Positions 1-4,772 of a stretch of DNA of 7,843 bases are shown in pieces. The stretch's first letter is position 1. The number at the start of each line of letters is the position of its first letter. Where the stretch lies: positions 1 to 7,843 of the forward strand of contig JAXDLH010000457.1 of the NCBI GenBank assembly GCA_034666705.1. Direction: 5' to 3'. This stretch comes from JAXDLH01 sp034666705. GTDB lineage: Bacteria; Chloroflexota; UBA6077; SHYK01. Below the pieces are notes generated by a model, which saw only the letters and a program-made list of their open reading frames with translations, was not told the DNA's origin and searched no databases. A program made the position numbers and the translations under genes.

Positions 1-307
1 CCGCGGCACCGGCCGCGCGGGCCGTCGCTACTTCCGCCTCGCCTCCCGCCATGCCCTGGAACGCCGTCGGGGCGATCAGGATCGGCATCGAGACGGGCTC
101 GCCCAGCACGGTGGTTGAGAGATCGCGGGTGCTGACGTCGCGAAGCACGTGGTAGTGGAGGCGGATGCGCTCGTACGCGGCGCGGTTCTCGCGGAGCGTA
201 ATCTCGTCGTGGGCGCCGCTCGCGTAGTAGTCGTACACCATGCCGCGCAGCACGCCGCGGGCCATCACCTCGTACTCGAAGAGGTTCACGGGCTCGTCGC
301 GCATCAT
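1..307 (-). CDS. FMN-dependent alpha-hydroxy-acid oxidase/dehydrogenase, N-terminal part (cut by window edge)
   Basis: The reverse strand from 307 reads open to the left edge, giving 102 residues with no stop. They match the N-terminus of the glycolate oxidase / L-lactate dehydrogenase / lactate oxidase family, which oxidises (S)-2-hydroxy acids to 2-oxo acids with FMN. Visible landmarks are VNLFEYE (7-13), MVYDYYASGAHDEITL (23-38), ENRAAYERIRL (40-50), TTVLGEPVSMPI (65-76) and the FMN-side APTAFQGMA (79-87). Tyr27 aligns with the active-site Tyr24 of spinach glycolate oxidase. The catalytic His/Arg region lies outside the window, so the substrate cannot be named. Two ATG codons are adjacent (307 and 304). 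The Shine-Dalgarno AGGAGG at 316-311 is 3 nt from the first and 6 nt from the second, so the second may be the real start. The gene follows ricT on the same strand after 82 bp and has its own candidate promoter, so it may be transcribed independently. Confidence 0.9.
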   Translation of the reverse strand, partial: MMRDEPVNLFEYEVMARGVLRGMVYDYYASGAHDEITLRENRAAYERIRLHYHVLRDVSTRDLSTTVLGEPVSMPILIAPTAFQGMAGGEAEVATARAAGAA

Positions 308-322
308 GCCCCTCCTGTCGCC

Positions 323-362
323 GTCAGCGCACTGACTATGCCACGGCGTCTCATCCTCGCAA
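323..362 (-). promoter_or_regulatory. Candidate promoter with inverted repeat before the hydroxy-acid oxidase gene
   Basis: On the reverse strand a -35-like TTGCGA (362-357) and a -10-like CATAGT (340-335) are separated by 16 bp, and TGG just before the -10 gives an extended -10. Each hexamer matches the sigma-70 consensus at 4 of 6 positions. A perfect inverted repeat GTCAG-N4-CTGAC (323-336) overlaps the edge of the -10 and the expected transcription start. It could be an operator or a 5' leader hairpin, but 5-bp arms are common by chance. Confidence 0.4.
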
Positions 363-389
363 TTCGATGGACTGACCGTGCGGATGCGA

Positions 390-1040
390 TCAGCGTCGAT
401 GGCGCGGGGTCGGTCGCGACTGTGGTAGGAAGAGGCGGTCGATGAAGGCACGCGCCGCCGGATGCGTGGTCGCGGCGTCGCGAACATGCACCGCGGGCTC
501 CTCACCGGGCGTGGGGAGCTGCGGCCAGTCCTCCGGAAGGCCCGCCGCAATCGTCCCGCTGACGATGATTGCGGCGTCGTCGTCGCACTCGATCAGCTCG
601 ACTGGCAGTCCGAGCCGCCGCGCCAGCAGCCGCCCGAGCGCCACCCCGTCGCCCACAGCCCCCACGCAGACGATAACCCAGCGGCCACCGCCCGGCTGCA
701 GCCAGGCATCTTCGACGACCGCGGTCAAGCCACCCTCAGCGATCACGGCGCTGGCCTCGGCGACCACATGGTGCGCGACCGCCTGGCGGCGACCCCACGC
801 ACGGCTGTCGTCGGCCGTTGCGCGGCGCAGGATCCGTCCCGCCGCGCCCAGCTCCGGCGGGCGCTCCACGAACTGCTCGGGCGCAAACGCCACGATCGCG
901 ACCTCCTCACGCCCGTCCACGGCGATCAGCACCCGCTCGCCGGGCGATACCGCCTGGCCCAGGGGGTCAATAAAGATGACCGGCCCGCCCTGCGTGATGC
1001 GCACGCCGCACAGTTGGGTCGGCGGCGTGCTGCTGCTCAT
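390..1040 (-). CDS. PSP1/RicT-like (YaaT family) protein, divergent, lacking the C-terminal cysteines
   Basis: The predicted protein is 216 residues. Residues about 11-155 follow the PSP1 domain of B. subtilis RicT (YaaT): CGVRITQGGPVIFIDP (11-26) matches the family's VGVRF..GK.YYFDP start, then a short beta-rich segment, ILRRATADD (70-78), and GLTAVVEDAW plus the RWVIVCVGAVGDGVALGRLL block (about 104-139), which matches the family's second half. In Firmicutes RicT acts with RicA and RicF in a complex that carries iron-sulfur clusters and affects RNase Y processing, sporulation and competence. Here the Cys-rich C-terminal segment is missing: only Cys11, Cys125 and Cys152 remain, and the tail is acidic/proline-rich and ends in basic RPTPRHRR. 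A longer reading from ATG 1064 is possible, but the start at 1040 overlaps the holB stop as ATGA, which favours translational coupling. Position next to holB matches the conserved holB-yaaT order. The family call is fairly sure; function in this organism is unknown. Confidence 0.7.
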   Translation of the reverse strand: MSSSTPPTQLCGVRITQGGPVIFIDPLGQAVSPGERVLIAVDGREEVAIVAFAPEQFVERPPELGAAGRILRRATADDSRAWGRRQAVAHHVVAEASAVIAEGGLTAVVEDAWLQPGGGRWVIVCVGAVGDGVALGRLLARRLGLPVELIECDDDAAIIVSGTIAAGLPEDWPQLPTPGEEPAVHVRDAATTHPAARAFIDRLFLPQSRPTPRHRR

Positions 1041-2050
1041 CGCGCCCCGGGGCGCGGCAGGCACAGGGCGTACGCCTCCAGCGCAAGCCGGGGGTTGGCA
1101 TTGCGGTTCAGCGCGTCGCCGATCGCGAAGGTCGCGTCCAGCGCGCTCCGAACCGCCTCGGCATCGATGGCGGCGGCCGCCCGCTCGAGCCGCGGCGCCA
1201 CGTACAGATTGTGGACCCGATCCGCGAGACCTTCACCGACCAGCAGCGTATCGCGCCACACATCCATCCATACTTCCAGAACCCCGCGCACCTCGTCGGC
1301 GTGCCCACTCCAACGCTCGGCCAGCCGGTCGACGTATTGCATGCGCTCGAGTCGGCTCGCCCCAAGGAGGTCGAGCAAGTCGGTGGCGCGGCGTTGCCGC
1401 TCGTCGATGAGCTCCGGGTCCTGTGCGGCGAGGATTGCCCAGCCCGGGCGGCCTTCGCTCGCCCGCGCGATCACTTCCGCCGGTGCAGGCTCGATGCCAA
1501 GCGTCGCCACGAGGTGTGCCGCGATGGGGGCAACGGGCACCGGGTGCAGCGCCACAAGCTGACAACGCGAGACGATCGTGGGCAAAAGCGCCGCCGCATC
1601 GGGGGCGGTGAGCAGCAGCGTGACGCCCGGCGGCGGCTCCTCCAGGGTCTTGAGGAACGCGTTGGCTCCCTCCTCCGCCAGGTGATCGGCGCCACGGATC
1701 ACGTACACCGCACGCTCCGCCTCGACGGGCTTGAGTGCGATGCCATGGAGGAATTCGTGGACGTCCTTGATCGGGATATTCTTGCGATCGGGCGGCGTCT
1801 CCAGCGTGTGCAAGTCCGGGTGGATGCGGCGGGCGACGTGCCGGCAGTGCCGGCAACTGCCGCAGCTCGTCCCCGTCTCGCACAGCAACGATCGGGCGAT
1901 CGCCAGTGCCGTGGTGTACTTCCCGACGTGCGGCGCCCCGGTGAGGAGGTAGGCATGTGCCGCCGCGCCGCCGTGCAGGGCTCGGCTGACGTGCTCGACG
2001 ACCCACTCGTGGCCGAGCAACAGGGAGGAAGCCGTGGCTAGTGCGGTCAT
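1037..2050 (-). CDS. holB: DNA polymerase III subunit delta' (clamp loader)
   Basis: This 337-residue AAA+ type protein has the layout of the delta' subunit, the stator of the clamp loader that places the beta sliding clamp on primed DNA. The opening GHEWVVEHVSRAL (13-25) and HAYLLTGAPHVGKYT (32-46) contain a P-loop in which the usual Ser/Thr after GK is Tyr45. Loss of a working ATP site is normal for delta'. A zinc-binding set follows at Cys57, Cys63, Cys66 and Cys69. The Walker-B-region block DHLAEEGANAFLKTLEEPP (121-139) and the Ser-Arg-Cys sensor motif (160-162) are intact. The frame is open up to ATG 2191, but homology starts at MTALATASSLLLGHEW, so ATG 2050 is chosen. It has no Shine-Dalgarno, and a -10 element lies 5 nt upstream, consistent with leaderless translation. 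The gene overlaps the ricT-like gene by 4 bp. The usual tmk neighbour is not visible upstream. Confidence 0.93.
   Translation of the reverse strand: MTALATASSLLLGHEWVVEHVSRALHGGAAAHAYLLTGAPHVGKYTTALAIARSLLCETGTSCGSCRHCRHVARRIHPDLHTLETPPDRKNIPIKDVHEFLHGIALKPVEAERAVYVIRGADHLAEEGANAFLKTLEEPPPGVTLLLTAPDAAALLPTIVSRCQLVALHPVPVAPIAAHLVATLGIEPAPAEVIARASEGRPGWAILAAQDPELIDERQRRATDLLDLLGASRLERMQYVDRLAERWSGHADEVRGVLEVWMDVWRDTLLVGEGLADRVHNLYVAPRLERAAAAIDAEAVRSALDATFAIGDALNRNANPRLALEAYALCLPRPGAR
1041..1056 (-). repeat. Perfect 16-bp palindrome directly upstream of the ricT-like start codon
   Basis: CGCGCCCCGGGGCGCG reads the same on both strands and ends at the base before the ATG at 1040, inside the last codons of holB. 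As RNA it could form a 6-bp G/C stem with a CCGG loop. Flanking CTGC (1060-1057) and GCAG (1036-1033) could extend the stem with the ATGA stop/start as a bulge. It occupies the place where a Shine-Dalgarno for the downstream gene would be, so initiation there probably depends on ribosomes arriving from holB. Whether it has a regulatory role is inference. Confidence 0.5.
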
Positions 2051-2055
2051 GTCCG

Positions 2056-2064
2056 ATTCTACCA
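2056..2064 (-). promoter_or_regulatory. Extended -10 promoter of holB, probably leaderless
   Basis: The reverse strand reads TGG-TAGAAT from 2064 to 2056, an extended -10 element (TGn plus a hexamer matching TATAAT at 5 of 6). No credible -35 is seen at 16-18 bp. The holB ATG begins 5 nt after the hexamer, so the predicted transcription start falls on or within about one base of the start codon. This agrees with the absence of a Shine-Dalgarno. Confidence 0.5.
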
Positions 2065-2073
2065 GTGGTCCTG

Positions 2074-2095
2074 TGCCAGCCTGGGCGAGGTGGCA
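2074..2095. repeat. Small stem-loop in the holB-rfbC intergenic region
   Basis: TGCCA-G-CCT, a GGGCG loop and AGG-TGGCA pair into an 8-bp stem with one bulged G. It lies just upstream of the holB extended -10 (from the holB side), so it could be a protein-binding inverted repeat rather than an RNA structure. No known family recognised. Confidence 0.3.
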
Positions 2096-2100
2096 ACGGG

Positions 2101-2106
2101 TATAAC
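2101..2106 (+). promoter_or_regulatory. Possible -10 element for rfbC
   Basis: TATAAC matches the sigma-70 -10 consensus at 5 of 6 positions and is the same hexamer seen before lipA. There is no recognisable -35 and no TGn extension. If used, transcription would start near 2112 and give a leader of about 105 nt beginning with the stem-loop at 2116-2170. Weak call. Confidence 0.25.
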
Positions 2107-2115
2107 CATCGGGCC

Positions 2116-2170
2116 GCACCGCTCGCCCCGATCTCGACGTCGTCGACGGATCAAGGGGCACGAGAGGTGC
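2116..2170. repeat. Long imperfect inverted repeat / stem-loop upstream of rfbC
   Basis: Five successive arm pairs nest around a GTC loop: GCACC (2116-2120) with GGTGC (2166-2170), CTCG (2122-2125) with CGAG (2161-2164), CCCC (2126-2129) with GGGG (2155-2158), GATC (2130-2133) with GATC (2149-2152), and CGAC (2135-2138) with GTCG (2142-2145). That is 21 Watson-Crick pairs in 55 nt with only small bulges. It sits 46 bp before the rfbC start on the plus side, and outside the predicted holB transcript. It could be a 5' leader structure of rfbC or a palindromic DNA element. No U-run follows, so it is not a typical terminator. Confidence 0.55.
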
Positions 2171-2216
2171 GATCGTGATGTTCAGGACCAATCATCGTTA
2201 GTACCGGAGGGAGCGC

Positions 2217-2762
2217 ATGCCCGTACGGCCCGGCAAGATCGACGGTGTCCTCATCATCGACCGCCCGACCCACGGCGATACGCGTGGCTTCTTCCGGGAA
2301 TCGTTTCGCATGAACGAGCTGGCGGAGGCCCTCGGGCGCACGCCGGAGTTCGTGCAGGAGAACCACTCGCGATCAGGTCGCGGCGTGCTGCGCGGGCTGC
2401 ACGGCGAGAACTGGGAGAAGCTGGTCTACGTGCCCCACGGACAGGTCTTCGTCGCCCTGGCGGACATTCGGCCCAAATCGCCAACGTTCGGTCAGGTGGA
2501 GACGTTCACCCTCGGGGAGGACAACTGGTTGAAGCTGTTCCTCCCGCCGCGTCTCGGCCACGGGTTCTGCGTGCTCAGCGATTCCGCCGACTACGTCTAC
2601 CAGGTCACCGCGTATTACGACGGCAGCGATACGAGTGCGGTAGCCTGGAACGACCCGGACCTGGCGGTGCCCTGGCCGATCAGCGATCCGATCCTCTCGC
2701 AGCGTGACGTCGCGGCCCCCACGATGCGGCAGCTCTTCCCCGAGCACTTCGCCGGCCGCTAG
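2217..2762 (+). CDS. rfbC: dTDP-4-dehydrorhamnose 3,5-epimerase family protein (RmlC-like cupin)
   Basis: The 181-residue length and motif order match RmlC, a cytosolic cupin that epimerises C3 and C5 of dTDP-4-keto-6-deoxyglucose on the way to dTDP-L-rhamnose or related deoxysugars. Landmarks are DTRGFFRESF (21-30), VLRGLHGENWEKLVYV (57-72), DIRPKSPTFG (83-92), LPPRLGHGFCVLSD (109-122), YVYQVTAYYD (126-135) and the VAWNDPDLAVPWP box (142-154). His62 and Lys68 correspond to the catalytic His and Lys of the family, and Tyr128 or Tyr134 to the active-site Tyr. Canonical enzymes have RGLHYQ followed by a longer loop to Lys; here the Tyr-Gln is replaced by Gly-Glu and the loop is shorter, so the exact substrate or product may differ. 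A good Shine-Dalgarno (GGAGG, 2206-2210) lies 6 nt before the ATG. No rfbA, rfbB or rfbD is next to it. It is convergent with lipA. Confidence 0.85.
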   Translation: MPVRPGKIDGVLIIDRPTHGDTRGFFRESFRMNELAEALGRTPEFVQENHSRSGRGVLRGLHGENWEKLVYVPHGQVFVALADIRPKSPTFGQVETFTLGEDNWLKLFLPPRLGHGFCVLSDSADYVYQVTAYYDGSDTSAVAWNDPDLAVPWPISDPILSQRDVAAPTMRQLFPEHFAGR

Positions 2763-2768
2763 CGGCGC

Positions 2769-2800
2769 GGCCGGAACGGGTCATCCCGGGGTCGCCGGCC
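2769..2800. terminator. Possible bidirectional hairpin between rfbC and lipA
   Basis: In the 78-bp gap between the convergent rfbC and lipA stops, GGCCGG (2769-2774) pairs with CCGGCC (2795-2800) around an inner CGGG-TCAT-CCCG hairpin (2777-2788). The position suits a shared terminator, but neither side has a T-run, so an intrinsic terminator is not well supported. Confidence 0.3.
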
Positions 2801-2840
2801 GGCGCGCACTGTCGTGATCGCCAACCGCTGGCAACGACGG

Positions 2841-3743
2841 TTAGTGGACGATCCCCTCGACCTGCTCGTGGGCGTGGTACGAGCTGCGCACGAGTGGCCC
2901 TGCCTCCACGTGGCGGAAGCCGAGCGCCTGGGCCTCTTCACGGATCGACGCGAACTCGTCCGGTGCGTAATACCGAACGAGCGGGAGGTGCCAGACGGAG
3001 GGACGCAGGTACTGGCCGACGGTCAGCACGTCGACCTCGTGCGCACGCAGTGCCTCGAAGGTGGCGCGGAGTTCATCGCGCGACTCGCCCAGCCCGACCA
3101 TGACCCCAGACTTTGTGACCGCGTCTGCGTCGAGCTGCTTCGCTCGTCGGAGCAGCTCGAGCGAGCGGGTGAACACGGCCTTGGGCCGCACGCGGCCGTA
3201 GAGGCGCGGTACGGTCTCCAGGTTGTGGTTGAGGAGCTCCGGCTGTGCCGCCATGATCGTGGCGAGCGCGTCCCAGTTGCCGAGGAGATCGGGGATCAGC
3301 ACCTCGACCGAGCACCCAGGTGCCTCCGCGCGAATCAAGCGAATCGCCTCCGCGTAGATGGCGGCGCCGCCATCCGGCAGGTCGTCGCGAGTGACAGAGG
3401 TGAGCACGGCGTGCCGGAGCCCGAGCGTCCGCACCGTGTCAGCCACGCGGCGCGGCTCGTCTAGGTCGAGGCCCTGCGGGCGGCCCGTGGCAATGGCGCA
3501 GAAGCCGCAGGCGCGCGTGCAGACGTCGCCCAGCAGCAGGAGCGTCGCCGTGCCGTGCTGCCAGCACTCCCCGAGGTTCGGGCAGCGCGCCTCCTCGCAG
3601 ACCGTGTGCAGACCCTGGTCGCGCACGAGTTGGCGCAGTCGCAGGTATCTCTCACCGCCGGGAAAGCGAACCTTGAGCCAATCGGGGCGCTCCTCGCGGC
3701 GTGGCGGCAGGCTTTTACGCGGATAGGTCGGCAGGTGCTGCAT
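2841..3743 (-). CDS. lipA: Lipoyl synthase (radical SAM)
   Basis: The 300-residue protein is a full-length LipA, which inserts two sulfur atoms into the octanoyl group on lipoyl domains of 2-oxoacid dehydrogenases and the glycine cleavage H protein. The auxiliary [4Fe-4S] cluster cysteines lie in CEEARCPNLGECW at Cys49, Cys54 and Cys60. The radical-SAM cluster is in CTRACGFC at Cys75, Cys79 and Cys82. The C-terminal RSSY (286-289), whose serine ligates the auxiliary cluster, is present. Other family blocks are TSVTRDDLPDGGA, NHNLETVPRLY, KSGVMVGLGE and VGQYLRPS. The ATG at 3743 has a Shine-Dalgarno GAGGAG (3754-3749) at 5-nt spacing. No lipB or lplA is adjacent; the gene appears monocistronic between a divergent promoter region and a convergent neighbour. 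Confidence 0.97.
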   Translation of the reverse strand: MQHLPTYPRKSLPPRREERPDWLKVRFPGGERYLRLRQLVRDQGLHTVCEEARCPNLGECWQHGTATLLLLGDVCTRACGFCAIATGRPQGLDLDEPRRVADTVRTLGLRHAVLTSVTRDDLPDGGAAIYAEAIRLIRAEAPGCSVEVLIPDLLGNWDALATIMAAQPELLNHNLETVPRLYGRVRPKAVFTRSLELLRRAKQLDADAVTKSGVMVGLGESRDELRATFEALRAHEVDVLTVGQYLRPSVWHLPLVRYYAPDEFASIREEAQALGFRHVEAGPLVRSSYHAHEQVEGIVH

Positions 3744-3769
3744 GCTCGCTCCTCGGGGTCCGTCATGCC

Positions 3770-3778
3770 GTTATAGCA
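3770..3778 (-). promoter_or_regulatory. Extended -10 promoter of lipA
   Basis: The reverse strand reads TGC-TATAAC from 3778 to 3770, a strong extended -10 (5 of 6 in the hexamer plus TGn). No clear -35 is seen. The predicted start near 3763 gives a leader of about 20 nt that contains the lipA Shine-Dalgarno. Confidence 0.5.
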
Positions 3779-3853
3779 TCACAGGCTCGGCGGCGGCCCT
3801 TCCGGGACCGGACGTACATGGATTGGCTCGCAGCCGCGACGGGAATAGGCACA

Positions 3854-3863
3854 TGACATGTCA
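3854..3863. promoter_or_regulatory. Perfect palindrome TGACATGTCA in the lipA/DUF2071 divergent region
   Basis: A 10-bp perfect palindrome lies between the two divergent promoters, about 75 bp from each. It has the look of a dimeric-regulator half-site pair, but a 10-bp palindrome is expected several times by chance in a window of this size. Low confidence. Confidence 0.15.
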
Positions 3864-3904
3864 CGACCGCCCCGATGCGAGTGCCCCATACGGACGCGGC
3901 AGTG

Positions 3905-3934
3905 GCGATGGGCATCGCTTCGACGTGATACGCT
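3905..3934 (+). promoter_or_regulatory. Candidate promoter of the DUF2071 gene with an upstream inverted repeat
   Basis: TGA-TACGCT (3926-3934) is an extended -10 of the TAnnnT form, and the ATG at 3942 begins 7 nt after it, so the message would be leaderless. No Shine-Dalgarno precedes the start. An inverted repeat GCGATG-GG-CATCGC (3905-3918) lies where the -35 would be and could be an activator or repressor site. The -10 placement is moderately convincing, the repeat less so. Confidence 0.35.
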
Positions 3935-3941
3935 GCATATG

Positions 3942-4703
3942 ATGCGAGTGGAATTACCGAACGACCGCCAGTGGCCCCGACCGCGGGCACCCTGGGTGAT
4001 GCGGCAAACCTGGAACGAGCTGCTGTTCATCCACTGGCCGCTGCCCGCCGCGGCGTTGCGCGCGCTCGTGCCGCCGATGCTGTCCCTCGACACATACGAT
4101 GGCCAGGCGTGGATCGGCGTGGTGCCGTTCTGGATGAGCGGCGTTCGCCCACGCGGTGTCCCCAACATTCCCGGCTTCTCCACCTTCCCCGAGTTGAATG
4201 TGCGGACCTACGTGACCGTCGAGGACAAGCCCGGCGTCTACTTCTTCAGCCTCGACGCCGCGAATCCGCTCGCCGTTTTCGGCGCCCGGGTCGGCTTTCA
4301 TCTTCCGTACTACCAGGCGATCATGGCTGTGGATCACGTCGGCGACTGGATCCACTACCGCAGCCAGCGCGTTCGCCAGGACGCCAGGGCGGCCCGCTTC
4401 GCCGCGCGCTATCAACCCACCGGCGCGCCATTCCGCGCCGCGGTCGGCTCGCTCGAGTCGTTCCTCACCGACCGGTACTGTCTCTATGCCGTCGACAGTG
4501 CGCCGCGCGTCTATCGTTGCGAGATCGATCATCCGAAGTGGGAGCTGCGCCCCGCCGAGCTGGAGATCGCGGCCAACACGATGACTCGCTGGCTGGGTCT
4601 CGAGCTGCCTGATACGCAGCCTCTGCTCCATTTTTCTCAGCGGCAGGATGTGGTGAACTGGCTGCCCGAGCGGATCGCCAGCTTCGGCCGCCGCGCGGCA
4701 TAA
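3942..4703 (+). CDS. DUF2071 family protein (YqjF-like, COG3361)
   Basis: The 253-residue product carries the hallmarks of the DUF2071/YqjF family throughout: RAPWVMRQTWNELLFIHWPL (15-34), DGQAWIGVVPFWMSGVRPRG, PGFSTFPELNVRTYV, GVYFFSLDAANPLAVFGAR, FHLPYYQAIM, and a C-terminal half with FLTDRYCLYAVD and IDHPKWELRPAELEI. The family is related by fold to acetoacetate decarboxylase-like proteins, but no reaction is established. There is no signal peptide or membrane segment, so it is probably cytosolic. The frame is open back to ATG 3858, but family similarity begins near RQWPRPRAPW, so the ATG pair at 3939/3942 is preferred. The second ATG best fits the -10 spacing. It is followed after 69 bp by the GT-C gene on the same strand. 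Nothing here reveals its substrate. Confidence 0.88.
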   Translation: MRVELPNDRQWPRPRAPWVMRQTWNELLFIHWPLPAAALRALVPPMLSLDTYDGQAWIGVVPFWMSGVRPRGVPNIPGFSTFPELNVRTYVTVEDKPGVYFFSLDAANPLAVFGARVGFHLPYYQAIMAVDHVGDWIHYRSQRVRQDARAARFAARYQPTGAPFRAAVGSLESFLTDRYCLYAVDSAPRVYRCEIDHPKWELRPAELEIAANTMTRWLGLELPDTQPLLHFSQRQDVVNWLPERIASFGRRAA

Positions 4704-4718
4704 CCCCGCCGTCCCGTC

Positions 4719-4761
4719 TGGCGCGCCAACAGCTCAGGTGCGCGAGTGGCTGCCGTATAGT
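4719..4761 (+). promoter_or_regulatory. Candidate -10 and nearby palindrome before the GT-C gene
   Basis: TATAGT (4756-4761) matches the -10 consensus at 5 of 6 positions and lies 11 nt before the ATG at 4773. This implies a leader of about 5 nt and fits the lack of a Shine-Dalgarno. No -35 is recognisable. A 10-bp palindrome TGGCGCGCCA sits upstream at 4719-4728; it may be chance in this GC-rich sequence. Confidence 0.3.
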
Positions 4762-4772
4762 TCCTGCCTGCT

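Noticed and set aside
149..445. Plus-strand open frame of 98 codons over the oxidase start and ricT end
   Set aside because: The opposite strand codes for a clear oxidase N-terminus; the plus frame is a low-complexity GC-bias shadow.
442..2041. Long plus-strand open frames opposite ricT and holB
   Set aside because: They lie antisense to genes with recognisable motifs, have arginine/alanine-rich composition typical of shadow frames, and match no family by eye.
2087..2100. T-box-like string GAGGTGGCAACGGG upstream of rfbC
   Set aside because: It only partly matches the T-box core, has no specifier stem upstream (that DNA is holB coding sequence on the other strand) and no downstream terminator; the gene that follows is not an amino-acid gene.
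2051..2191. N-terminal extension of holB to the ATG at 2191
   Set aside because: The added residues do not resemble delta' proteins, they would run through the stem-loop, and the ATG at 2050 matches the family start and a close -10 element.
3461..3766. 101-codon minus-strand frame starting 23 bp before lipA
   Set aside because: It overlaps lipA in another frame and has no family features; lipA has the Shine-Dalgarno at the right distance.
4719..4728. Palindrome TGGCGCGCCA as a stand-alone operator
   Set aside because: A 10-bp GC palindrome is expected several times by chance in this window; kept only as a note beside the GT-C promoter.
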